From Monosporascus cannonballus (lineage: Eukaryota > Ascomycota > Sordariomycetes > Xylariales): a stretch of DNA of 47,569 nucleotides. Within the stretch, counting starts at the first letter, position 1. Each line of letters begins with the position of its first letter. Below the pieces are notes generated by a model. That model was not told the DNA's origin and did no database searches. It saw nothing but the letters and a program-made list of their open reading frames with translations. The DNA is taken from the NCBI GenBank assembly GCA_004154925.1, contig QJNS01000393.1, positions 1-47,569 of the forward strand, written 5' to 3'. A program made the position numbers and the translations under genes. Positions 1 through 10,517 of this stretch are shown piece after piece.

Positions 1-1347
1 AGTATGGGTAGTGAATAGATGACCATTAATTCCTGCCCTTCTCTAACTACTCGGGGGCGAAGCCCCCCTATATATACACAAACTGGAGCCACACTGGTGG
101 GTCGCTGGGCCCCGGAAAGGGGGCCGCACCTTGGCACCTGACAACCGGGAAGGTGTCGGAGTGGAAAAGCATTATGCCCGAGAAGGCATTGCACACCTGG
201 AGCCAGGTAGCTACTAGACTAGGGATTCGGAGTACTCACGATGACGGAGATTCAGAGTATGCAGATTGATTGTTAGTAATTTTACTTCTGTAGCGCCGGT
301 CGGGCTCGAAAGGAGACATTGCGTTTGGTGAAACGGCCGGTATAAGGCGTAGATCTCTGTTCATTTTCAACAGTACTGATGACGGTCACCTAAACAGCGC
401 GTCGATGTCGATTCTGCACGTGAAGATGGGCAACAGTTATAGCGAGCGCCGAGGCGTGGTGAGAGTATCAGGTGCGAGGGGGCGGACTAAGATGAGGAGG
501 GTAGGGAGGGGGAAGTACGCCAGTCCTGCGTGTGGAACGAGCACTTACCGCCTCGGCTAAACCTTTTGGGTATCCCTTGCGGGTAGTTGGTTCTCGAGTA
601 AGTCCATAGTTGCAAGGCTTCGAGCCTGTGATAAACGACTACCGAAAATAGCCTCATCATAAGTAGTCACTATATTTCACGCTATTATGCCACTCCCCAG
701 CATGGCGGACTGTATTTCTACGGCGGCTAAGGAAACGAGTTTTAACTAATAACTCGGCGAGTTACGTTCAAGCCGCCAAATAAAGCCAAATACCCGGAAC
801 GATTAGGCCCGCGCCTACTCAGCACCACAGCAATAGTCCGACTTAGAATAGGGAATAACTTCAGCGCAACAACATCTAGGCTGTAAAGAAGCCAGCGCGG
901 CATGTTTTCACTAATGAGCGCCATCAGTATCATAACTAACAGCGATAATGCGCAATGCCGTATGCACGCCCTACATTATGCATGCCTGCGCTTTACATGA
1001 GTATCACAAGCAGAAGGCGTCATATGGAAGATGAGCACGTTATTTTTGTGCTCTCTTACAAGCGTCAGCGGATAGTAGAACCTGAAAAAACCATAACTAC
1101 ATCATTTGTATGGGTTTATAATGGTGAAATTTGCTTTGGTGGACTCTCGCCCGCCCCATCAAGATTCCAAAATACGAAATCTCAAGATCTCGTGATTTAA
1201 TGTTAATACCAGGACCATCAGCAGAGCCTACCGACCGCGCCGCAACTTCTTCACTAGGCTAATGCATAGAGCCCCTAAGCATTGACGACAAATAGGGGGC
1301 TAAACGTCAGACCAGGTGTCACGTGCCAAAGTGGAATCTTCTAGAAA

Positions 1348-1380
1348 GGGGCTATACAGGGGCTATACAGGGGTTATAGG
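1348..1380. repeat. 11-bp triplicated direct repeat
   Basis: GGGGCTATACA occurs twice head-to-tail (1348-1358 and 1359-1369) and is followed by the diverged copy GGGGTTATAGG (1370-1380). It is a small local tandem duplication in non-coding sequence, directly 5' of a hairpin. Confidence 0.85.
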
Positions 1381-1393
1381 TGTATATATAGAG

Positions 1394-1425
1394 CTGCTTC
1401 CTCCCATCCATATTGGAGGAAGCAG
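1394..1425. repeat. perfect 11-bp stem hairpin
   Basis: CTGCTTCCTCC (1394-1404) is perfectly complementary to GGAGGAAGCAG (1415-1425), with a 10-nt loop between. It lies in non-coding sequence 14 nt after the 11-bp triplet repeat. No function is evident. Confidence 0.85.
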
Positions 1426-2850
1426 GCGTTACTGGTCTAATCTACTGCTACCTACCTGCGAGACTGATTCTTCCTGCTTTTCACGCTGTGCACCCTTTCC
1501 TCTGACACCAGGATCCCTTTGCTGATGCTCACGCCAGCTTCACACAATTTTTGCGAGAATCTTTTATTCGCCTTTTTCAAGTTGGCGAACACTTGTCCCT
1601 AGGACTCAATCAGCCAGGGTGAGCTCATTGTTAACAAAAATTTGATCTACGATTTATATTGAAATAAAGGGGGGCGGCGAACGCGTGTCTCATAAAAACG
1701 ACCAAGACGACCATGAAAAGTCGAAAGAGTCGCATATTAGCTAAAAGATTATCGAATCCGTGGATATGGGGATAATCAGAGGAGTCCGTTTGGCAAGGAG
1801 TTAGAAATTCCAAGGCATCAATATTTATCCGTACAGGACTAGGTCAGTTTTATAGAGTTCTAAATCAGTCATTTTAACATCTCTTCTTTCTATTTCGGTA
1901 TACGGTAATTCCATTCATCTTACATGGGCAATTACTCTACGTAGGCGAATATAGTCTGGACTGGACCAAGGCAGCACAGTATATAGGGACGACCTTTACT
2001 GAAATCCACTAATCATTACTTAAACAAGTCTGGGCTGTGAATTAACCGTCGATCCAACGGATTTGGGCCAGCGACTCTGTACACCGTTTTATATTACGTA
2101 TAGATAGATCAATGTCGTACGCATAAGCCCATCACCAGCAGCAAATGTTTAAATACTTAATACCTGCCCCATTTTCCAGTCGAACCCCCGACATCCATGA
2201 TTCCTAGTGCGAGTGGACAGAGACTAGTTGATGAAGAGTGAACTGTATGGTGAAAGACGCCGTTTAGGGACGGCGCCCTGGAGGTTGCGACAGGGCGCTT
2301 TCAAAACGCTGTTAATGGGACCCTTTGTAGTTAAACTCTCATCGCCTCTAGAGCTGTCTGAGATAAAAATTTCCCTGGCGGCGAAATCGGCGTGATGTAA
2401 TCGACGGCTGTGATCCCGTGCGACTAATTAATCGCACCCGAAGCTACGCCTAGAATACGTCCGGCTGGCTCGTAGCCAACTGGCCTAATTTCGAGGTGTG
2501 TTATGACGCGTGTGTCTCGAAGATTGGCTTCTCCGGCAAGAAGGCCAGCAGTGTTATACATCGGAATTCTCTGTTAGGGCAATATCGAATATTTGGCCGG
2601 CGGTGCATGCTCTATCACACACCCACCTCCCTCTCCTGTCTCTGTAATCGGGTTATATGAAACGAGGGAACAATGGGCCGTATCTTGGAAAATTTCAATG
2701 GGTCCATCTGATTTGGAGCCGCAACGTTTCACCTAGTTTTCCCTCATTTTGTTGGAGACTATGTACTGGTTATTAGGTTAATTCTGTCCCGCGTGTACCC
2801 CTATAAGCTGTCATAATACGACGCACTCGCAGGTCACTGCTACTTGCTCT

Positions 2851-4252
2851 TTACTCGATCAATCTAGGCGACTCATAAAGTTCAGGGCACAGGTAGGTCT
2901 GGATGCTCAAGTCCCCCTTGCTAAGATCCTTTCTGGCGAGCCCAATAAAGGTGAATATTCCCGGCTTCTCCTCGAGGTTTCGATGTGTACCAGCTAAGCG
3001 TGTGGTCAGAAACGAGGCCCAGATCACGAGAAAGAGACAGAAAGCAAGAAAACTCACAAGCTGTGGCGCACAAGGTCTTCGATGGACCGGTTGGCGTCAT
3101 CCCACCCGAACCTCTGGAGCCATCTATCGAGGCCCTGGGCCACGAGAGCATCATTTGCGGCAAAGTTGTGACCACAAAAGGCCACCTTTGGGGCGGGGAA
3201 CGGATACTTGTTATCAAGAGAGAAATAGGTCGTCGTCAGCTTGCGCCGGTTTGCCGTTTCGATACCAGCACTGGGGCCCTTCGGATCGCCCCCCTGGTGG
3301 GCCTCGGTCCCACCTCCCAGGAGATTGACAAACTGGCGATACCTGTCCTTGACGTTGTCCATGCCGGGAATCCGGCCACCTAAAGTGAAGTAGTCCCAAA
3401 TGTCGTCGAAGCTGGTGCCGGGGCAGCGAAGGTAGATCTTTAGGCGGGCTTTGTCCAGTGTGACGAAGTCGGTGGCCAGGTAACGCGCGCCATTTTCCCA
3501 GTCCTTCGGCTTGGACGCAAGGTATTCCTCGACCAGTCGCAGGGAGGAGAGAATGTTGGGCCGGGAGAAGATGTCCGGGAGCTGGCGGATGCCGGCGCAG
3601 ATAACCTCGAAGCGTGTCTTCATCTGGGCCACGGCGGCGATGCAAGGCAGGAAATAGGCCTTACCTAGGACGGGCAGCGTCCCAGCGCCGGCTGGTGCTT
3701 TGCGAGAAATGTCAAAACCGATGAGGAAAGGGGTCATATGCCCTGCCTCAGTAATCAAGCTTTCCGAGTGGGACAGGAAAGGTGGGAATAGTCCAGGTAC
3801 TCCTTAAGGGCTCGGTACTAAGTATCGTCAAATCCCGAAACGCAAGACGCAAATGAGGCAATCGCGGCTTCCGTGCCGGTAGAATCGAGAGGATCCGCCC
3901 AATTCACAGGCCGGAGTGGGCTAAAGTCGGCAACGAAGCGCACGCCGAGAGTTTTTATCGACTCTTTGAGCTCGAAACTGTACTCGTGGGTTGAGCCGTC
4001 CCAGGTCCAGCTCTTTACCTGTGTTTTTTTTTTTTTTCATCCGGGCTTGGGGCGCCACTCAGGAGCGGACAGAGGGCATCCTTGTAGTAAGACAGGAATG
4101 CGCTGAGTTTCCTTGGGGTACTGGGCGGCGCGCAACATGTTGGCGAGATCGCGGCCCGTGGTTTTCCACCAGTACTGGGAACCAGCTTCTATGGAACCAG
4201 GGCGGCCAGCCGCCGAGCTTAGCATCAAAAACACAGCTGAACCGTCTGCCAT
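2851..4252 (-). pseudogene. DMATS-type aromatic prenyltransferase, degraded
   Basis: Enzymes of this ABBA-fold family transfer a prenyl group from a pyrophosphate such as DMAPP to an indole or other aromatic substrate in fungal secondary metabolism. Recognisable blocks run in order. Near the N-terminus is YWWKTTGRDLANMLRAAQYP (about 4175-4116), then TWDGSTHEYSFELK and VRFVADFSPLRPV. The best-preserved part is 3758-3054, with KARLKIYLRCPGTSF, TLGGRIPG and a C-terminal ALVAQGLDRWLQRFGW block. The gene is broken. From the ATG at 4252 a single frame meets TGA at 4037-4039, beside a 14-nt homopolymer, and TAG at 3818-3820 at the place of a conserved Trp. The frame then shifts between about 3800 and 3770. 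The C-terminal residues (NLEEKPG to 2851) follow a possible 64-nt intron (3057-2994), but the frame does not close across it, so another indel is likely. The family identity is firm; the substrate cannot be told. Confidence 0.85.
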
Positions 4253-4621
4253 GATAGTCTTTCTCCAAAAGCTTACGGGTTAATGACTGATAAAAGCAGT
4301 GCAAATGACCGGAAGATTGAAATAAAGGAGGCTGGCTAATCTCTACTCGACGCCTCGTGAAGATTACAGTTCAAACCTCTTCTAACACTTGGCGCCTGGG
4401 TGTCGTCCAGGTTCATGCCATTGTTGTATTCTAGTTTCCGTTGAAGAATATTGCATCTGAAAGGCTTTCGGGTCTGCAACAGGCATTAACTCAAGAAACT
4501 ATTTATGGACGATACGCTCTTACTTCCAGATTGTTACCCTCCATGCTTACTTAACATGAGAGTAACCACCTTGAATAAGGGCCCAGGGTGCTAGCTTGGC
4601 TCCTCCAGTATTACCTTAACG
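4253..4621. other. intergenic spacer between two degraded genes
   Basis: This is the 369-bp gap between the prenyltransferase remnant and the 3' end of the alpha/beta hydrolase, which lies upstream on the same strand. It would hold the prenyltransferase promoter. No clear TATA box or other element is seen. Confidence 0.5.
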
Positions 4622-5476
4622 TTATTGCCCCCTTCCCTGTCCGGCAAGGCATACTAAGACGTCTGCGAGCTCATCAGGGACACTGGCAAATGCACTGTGA
4701 CCCCCACTAACGCTAACCTGCTTGAGATCCTAGCCGCAGGCAGCTGCAATTTCTTTCTGGAGCTCGGGAGGAAATAAGGCATCACCTTCGCAGACGATGA
4801 AAGTTTTAGGGATGGTAACATCCAGCACAGCAAAGTCGACGCCGGTAGTAAATGCTTCGTACGAGCAGGGTACCAGGCAATTGAAGGTAGCCTGGGCCTT
4901 GTCCGGAGGGAAGTCATTGTACAGAAGATCCTTGGCCTTCTCGTTGACGAAAAGCTGCTTCTATTGTTTCCACCTTATGTCAGATTAACCTAGAAAGATT
5001 ATAAATAGATCTAGGGCGTAAGGGCCGGCGGCTTTACTTACGCGGCCTGCCTCGAGCTCGACGACCTTATGCCACGGCAGCCAGTTGCCGCCAGAAACAC
5101 TGAGGACGCTCATGCTCCTAGCTGGCATGGCAAACGCGCAAAGAAAGGCGAGGTGGCTGAAGCCGCCCCTTTTTCCTGCAGCACGTCGATCATCCACGCC
5201 ATTACCACGGGTTGCGATACAGGCGGGGATTCCGCCGTATGAATGGCCTACGAGAACGACACTTTTTCCCTGGTCAAAAAATGGCTTGGCCGTCTCGAGC
5301 AACACGGCAACGTCGGTATCCCAACTCAAACCTGTCTTTCCTGCCCCCATAATGGCGAGTTCAGGGACAAGCAGCTCATACCCGCGGATTGCGAGCGCAC
5401 TTTTGAGAGAGTCGTATAGAGTCGGCGGGTGCCATGCCCCGTGAGCTAATAGAATGACTGGCTTTTCCATGGTCAT
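4622..5476 (-). pseudogene. alpha/beta hydrolase with one in-frame stop
   Basis: This is a small single-domain alpha/beta hydrolase of the AB_hydrolase_6 / salicylate-esterase-like type. Exon 1 (5476-5042) begins near ATG 5476 with KPVILLAHGAW, the first strand and oxyanion region, and carries the nucleophile elbow LVGHSYGG. An 81-nt intron (5041-4961, GTAAGT to AATAG) joins it in phase 0 to exon 2 (4960-4622). Exon 2 contains FIVCEGDALFPPELQ, the acid region, and VSGGHSAF, the catalytic His. The total of 258 codons is normal for the family. One codon in exon 2 is TAG (4730-4732), just before the His motif, so the encoded protein would lose its catalytic His. The change fits a CAG-to-TAG transition. 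Everything else is intact, so this is either a recent pseudogene or a base error. It lies 370 bp upstream of the broken prenyltransferase on the same strand, which suggests a shared decayed cluster. Substrate unknown. Confidence 0.75.
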
Positions 5477-8400
5477 GGTTGTTGCTGTTGTTATCGGGCG
5501 GGTATAATCCGCTTGAGGTCAAGATGCGGCGTAGCTAAGATACGGTTGGATGGGCTGAAGAGCTTCACCTCTGTGTAAAGTTATCAATTTATAATATGAC
5601 ACTGACTGACGGTACCCGGTCAGTTTCTTGAGAGAAGCGGACAAGTGAGCCAGAAAGTAAGAGACTCTGTGATACCCCGCAGGTGCGCAACTGCGGTATA
5701 TGCTCCGTGATAGTAACCGCATGCGTGTGGCAGAGCTCACTTATCTAGCATAAAAACTTAATACTCCGCGGCAACCGCAGGGCGCCTGTATTCAGTAACT
5801 TCTGGCCGCTTACAAGTCGAGACAGAATGCCATCTTCGTAGGCACTTCGTAGTATTTAGTATCTGCCTATACTGAATAGTCAGCCTAGGCGCAAACCTTG
5901 AAGCGGCTGCAAAAGACTTGTGTGTGCTCGGCATTTTCGTAACACCTTCTTCAGTATGGCCCTGTAAGTCCCCTCCTTTGAACAGACATTAAGCCGAAGT
6001 GGCCTGCCATCCACGCTGCTGTCAAGGCACTGGCTGCTTCTGCAGAATCATACCACATCCTAACAGGCATTGTCATGATATGCACGTAGACGTTTGTTCA
6101 AGACCAACAACAGCTTGACGTAACCAATCAGCCGCCGCGGATATGGAAACCCCCCACTCCACCCGCGCAATATGTTATTCAACGAGGATTGTTATGAGTT
6201 AGTAGCATCTAGCCTATATACCTACAATGCACCGCATTCTGTAGATGGAGAATCTAACCAGCTCAAATAATTTATGACGGAGGGTCGGCTAAGCGGGTAC
6301 CCTGTGCGGTGATAGCTTCTCACTCGCCCTCGTCCCAGATACAAAGGCGAGAGCATTTCACGAATTGAGTGGGAAAAGTTGGTATAATCTGATAGGTTAC
6401 GTGCGAATTCGTCGACGAACACCGTAGAGTTGTACCGCGCGGTCTACTACGAGCCACTGTAGCCGCGGAAAGCCATGGGCAATATCATAGAATTTAGCCG
6501 TCCTGTTGAAGCGACGTTTCCTGGCGAATTCTACGTGCAACTCCTGAAGCGTTCCTCCATGGTAGGTCCTGGCAGCCGTGAAGCTTGTGGTCGGGTCCAC
6601 AGCAGGTATAAGGTTTCGAAGCGCTCGGGGGTCGCATTTCGCAACAAGGAAGTCGACGTCGGGAGATACTCTCAGGCGCAGGGACTTGATCGTTAACATA
6701 TCCCAGATGCCTGAATTTCGCCAACAGCAACCCGGCCAGTAGATGTCACGAGCCACCTGAACCTAGTTGCTCCTTAAGACGATTAGAGACTTCCAGGCCT
6801 GGACGTAGCGGTTCTTCTTCGTCAACCAATGCACACGAAAGCCCAAGGGGGCCCATGCCAGTCGATGACAAAGGAGAACTTTGCGGCTTAGGGAAACTGT
6901 ATGATGCTCTGTTCGACTCGACATGCGGGCTCTTCGACACAGCTCAAAAGGGAGTGACAAAACGACAGGGCGTGTTAGGATCCGGACAATATCGTAGTAG
7001 GCAAGCGATACCCGAACCTCGATGGCCTTTATAGCCTCTCAAGCCGGTCAGTAAAAGCCCCAGTAGCCTATTACGCTGTCTAAATGGCTACATGGGCCCA
7101 CCCTTCTGTTCGGGGCCGTCGATGTTCTACGTGTAACATCTTTCGAAGCCCAGGCCGTTGATTAAGTGTCGTGTAATTGACCTTCTCATCAGTACGAGGA
7201 ATATAAGGAGCAGACAGGGCCAACGTCAAGGACCACGTGCAATATACTCTGATAGAGAGGGTTTGATCAACAGAGCCTGTCCATCTTGGAGCAATCAGCG
7301 AATGTATTTCCTATGCTGTTATTGGGAATGTTACCTAATAGGACAAAAGGCTGTACAGGATGAGGTGCCGAAACCCCTGACAATGAAGTTGGAATAGTAT
7401 TCTGGGGTCTTGAATCTTGAGCTCTCGACGGCGGTACTGCTGGCAAACGTATTGAGAAGATTCCTAGGCAAGGAATGGGGACCTCTGATGTTGAAGTTAG
7501 AATAAAGCAGCCGTCATCCGCATCGGTACAATGAATCCCTGATATGGTCGGCATATAGAAAACCATGCATCTGTCAGACCCAGCTGAAGTCGATCAAACA
7601 GCTAAGCCTTGGCTTAGTTTGATCACCTACTGAAACGAGGCTACTTTATGTACCCCCGGTATCTTTTCCTCTTAGCTATAGCTGTATTTACGTGTATAAA
7701 AGGAGGGTTCGCTACCCTCACCTTCTAGCTAGGACCTTCTAGAGGTCAGGCAACCTGTTAAATACACCTTTCTTCAGTTATATGCTTCTGTGTGTGATGT
7801 CAGGGTCTCATAGCATCCGCGGTGCATGGTGTGATGCTGAGGTTGACGGCGTGGTTCCGCATATGTTCATACGTAACTCCACCTCTACGTATCCTGCTCG
7901 AGTGTAACGAGCGTCTGGCACAGGCAGAAGACAAGTGTCGAAGAAGGTAGTGGGTTAAAAGAAAACGGGGTCTGCTCCATTCTTCACGTCCCGGATTCCG
8001 GGCACAGGAATAGCACGGCGGAATTGGGAGTGTGATAGCTCGCAAAATGTCGAAATCATCGTTAGCAGCAGGCGGCAAGCTGGGAAACCCTAAAACGCCA
8101 AAGCCAGTCGAGTTCTGATCCAAGCCGGCTGAGCGCCTCTGCAGTATTGAGCTGAGATACACTTTCCACTCCGTGCCGTCTCTCGAGCCGGAGGCTATGA
8201 CTGGAACAGAAGCGCCGCGTGGATCATGTCCCAAGCTGGTCGACTGGCTCCGCAGCAGCGAATGGAGGCAATCCTTTTATTATCAGACTTCCCTCTGTCC
8301 GAAAGCTCGACTGCTAGGAACATCAGGCCCTGAACGAATTCGGAGAAATTTGCCACGTAAGAATCGGCTTCGGCGCAACCTGAGATGGCCTGAAGCAAGG

Positions 8401-10054
8401 AGCAAACTCCTTGAACTGCTCCAACTCGGTATTACCCTCATCTTGTCGAGTATATAACTTAGTATCAGATGAAATATGGAGATGGGGAAAACGAAAATAG
8501 GTGCCAAGACAGGCTGGTAGTCAACTTGTTCGGATGTTAAAACCAACAGGCGCATAAATGGGCCGAGGCAGGTCCGGGCATCCTCAGCGATGATACGGCT
8601 GGCGGGAAAGTATCTGACAAGCAGCCATATGATGTAATTTTTGGATTGCAAAAGTAAAAATGCAAGTTCCGTCCTAACGCAGGCGGCAAACGTGGTGCAA
8701 TTTTCCAAACCTTCGAGCTACACCCCGTGCGCTATTCGCCACGTCTCGAACTCTTCCAATGATGGTTTTCTGTACGACGCCAGCAGCGTTTGTCGTTATG
8801 GCATCGCTCGAGTATAACATGGTGGAGGCCTGGTCCTCCACTTTAGACAGCGCGAACCCGGCTTATAGATAATTGGAATCGTAGTCGATTTGTTAAATGA
8901 ACGTTTGGGAGATGCGAGTTTTAAATAATATGCGGTGAATAGGACCTTGGCTCCAGCATGTCAGTTTCTCAAGAAAGGGGGTGCAGTGGAGGATTTTTCG
9001 GCGTTTTTGCATTTCTCTTTTACTGAGCCGTGAATTGTACCGTATTTCGATCCGATGCAAGCCCATTACGGTAGCAACTTGAACCGTAAAATCCAGCTAC
9101 TTGTTGTAAGAATACTTTCCGGGGTATTGTTACGCGACGAGACACTGTAAAATGTTAGAGAAGTGAAACACGGTATATGTGATAAACTGGAGGAATCATG
9201 CAAAAGTTTGGAGCGTTTAGACGTTAAGAAACGTCGGTTCAAGAAGTTGCTCGACATTGACACGGGTGCGATGTGCATTCTCTGTGAACATTTTTACGAG
9301 GTCGGATTCGATCGAAAAGCTTCTGTGGGACTGCTTTGTAACTCTAGTATAAAGGACTTTGGCTATCAGGGCAAGGATGACGAGATTGTTTAAGCAAACA
9401 GCCAATGCCCTGTCGTAGGGTCCTCTGGGGTTATGCTTTGACTTGTGAACAAGCATATGGAGCCTTTCATTTTGTCCAGATTAGAAAATAGGGGTTAATA
9501 ATTTCGAAGGATGGGCTATCAGCGCTTTTAAAATCATTAAAAAAAGAAGAAGGGAGGGTTTGTTTGTACAATCAATAAGGACTCGTCCCCGCCTAGTCTG
9601 GAAATCTTCCCACTGCGCAACAAATGTCGCATCTTGGCACTGGTAGACAAGACTGCTTTACGATTCGCGCCATGCTTTTCGAATCAGACTGATCATTGTA
9701 CTCCTTGGCGAGTTTGCCGAAATTATACATCAGCCACCTAAGTGGCGTTGGCCCAAAGCATCTCTCACTGCTACCTAATCCTCTTAGAGTAACATGAGAC
9801 TGCGAGACATCGGAAAGGCCCTTAACTACAGGCAACATCTGCGGGGATGTACCAATAACTTTATACCGTTGGGGACGATAGCTGGCTGGTTTGGAAATTT
9901 GACGAGTTTAGCCGTTGCACCAAAGTTTCTACGCGCACGATGGAGCTATGCAGTTGGTCCAGACGGTCTCACAATGCCTGAAATAGATTGGCTCCTGGAG
10001 GTGTGGTAAGAATTCAATGAAACTCGAGAAGCTATCTCTGTTCGAGACACTCAC
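5477..10054. other. 4.6-kb stretch without a recognisable gene
   Basis: Several frames of 60-145 codons are open on both strands, for example 8283-8708 and 7800-8234 on the minus strand. None shows a conserved motif, and they overlap each other in different frames, as chance frames do. One imperfect palindrome is present at 7592-7624. The stretch separates the broken prenyltransferase/hydrolase pair from the regulator fragment and may hold relics too diverged to read. Confidence 0.5.
7592..7624. repeat. near-perfect palindrome
   Basis: GATCAAAC-AGC-TAAGCC (7592-7608) pairs with GGCTTA-GTTTGATC (7611-7624). The arms match over 14 bp, with only a 3-nt AGC bulge in the left arm and a 2-nt centre. 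It is non-coding and of unknown function; a protein-binding site or a mobile-element footprint would look like this. Confidence 0.8.
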
Positions 10055-10268
10055 GGGAGAACGGTCTGATTAAGTTCTTTCCATTGCCCGACCAGTCACA
10101 ATCTATACCGAGACGTGCGCAGTTAGAGCATTGAGGTCGTCCTTTGCCACATGTGATCTTTTTGATCCGACATTGGTCACAGGCTGTTGAGTAAGACTCG
10201 GAGAGCGGACGTGTATTTGGGTGCGCGTGCGAACCCGAATGATCTTTGATGGCTGTTGCAGACTGCAT
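10055..10268 (-). pseudogene. Zn2Cys6 transcription factor, first exon only
   Basis: From ATG 10268 the frame codes for a fungal binuclear zinc cluster. The motif CDQCRIKKITC is followed by CSNCARLGIDC, giving the spacing C-x2-C-x6-C-x6-C-x2-C-x6-C at about residues 31-58. Family members bind CGG half-sites as dimers and commonly control neighbouring pathway genes. The open frame ends after 78 codons. A GTGAGT donor at 10054 could end exon 1, but no exon with a linker coiled coil or a fungal TF middle domain can be found on the minus strand over the next several hundred bases. It is therefore most likely a truncated relic, possibly the former regulator of the decayed genes to its left. A short genuine protein or a very distant second exon cannot be excluded. 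It ends 249 bp before the stop of the oxidase/hydrolase fusion gene. Confidence 0.65.
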
Positions 10269-10517
10269 AATTGGTTACCGCACTCTAGGCAAGTCGTCGA
10301 GGACTAGAGAGAGGCTACGATTACATACAAGCTATCCAAAGGGTATATATATCGTAAAAACCAGTCCAAACCCGTGGCTCCACATATTCAGCCGCCATCT
10401 GTTATCATGCCTTTTGGTACTCCATTACGCAAGCCGAAATGATATATGTCTCTCTAACATTGTAGTGTACACGCAGGCCATCGTCCGTATCTCCTTTCGT
10501 ACATTTTGCATACCTAG

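Larger units (their letters stand above)
1..2850. other. gene-free stretch with small hairpins
   Basis: No reading frame here resembles a known protein, and no pair of frames joined by plausible introns gives one. Small local structures are visible: a 6-bp hairpin GGGGGC-GAA-GCCCCC at 53-67, directly followed by an AT run (TATATATACA); an 11-bp triplet repeat and hairpin at 1348-1425; and an 8-bp stem GCGCCCTG/CAGGGCGC at 2273-2298 with a 10-nt loop. None can be given a function. The stretch may be old, diverged repeat or pseudogene sequence, but that is a guess. Confidence 0.5.

Noticed and set aside
2273..2298. Hairpin resembling a bacterial intrinsic terminator
   Set aside because: No T-run follows, the genome is eukaryotic, and no gene ends there. 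A loose similarity of its loop to GAGAGTTGCGACGGG near 18210 is too short to mean anything.
2994..3057. 64-nt intron near the 3' end of the prenyltransferase
   Set aside because: Donor and acceptor look good and the flanking residues fit the family, but the frame does not close across it, so it was not used as a firm exon boundary.
8283..8708. Hydrophobic 141-codon minus-strand frame
   Set aside because: No family pattern; it overlaps other open frames on both strands and has no convincing start.
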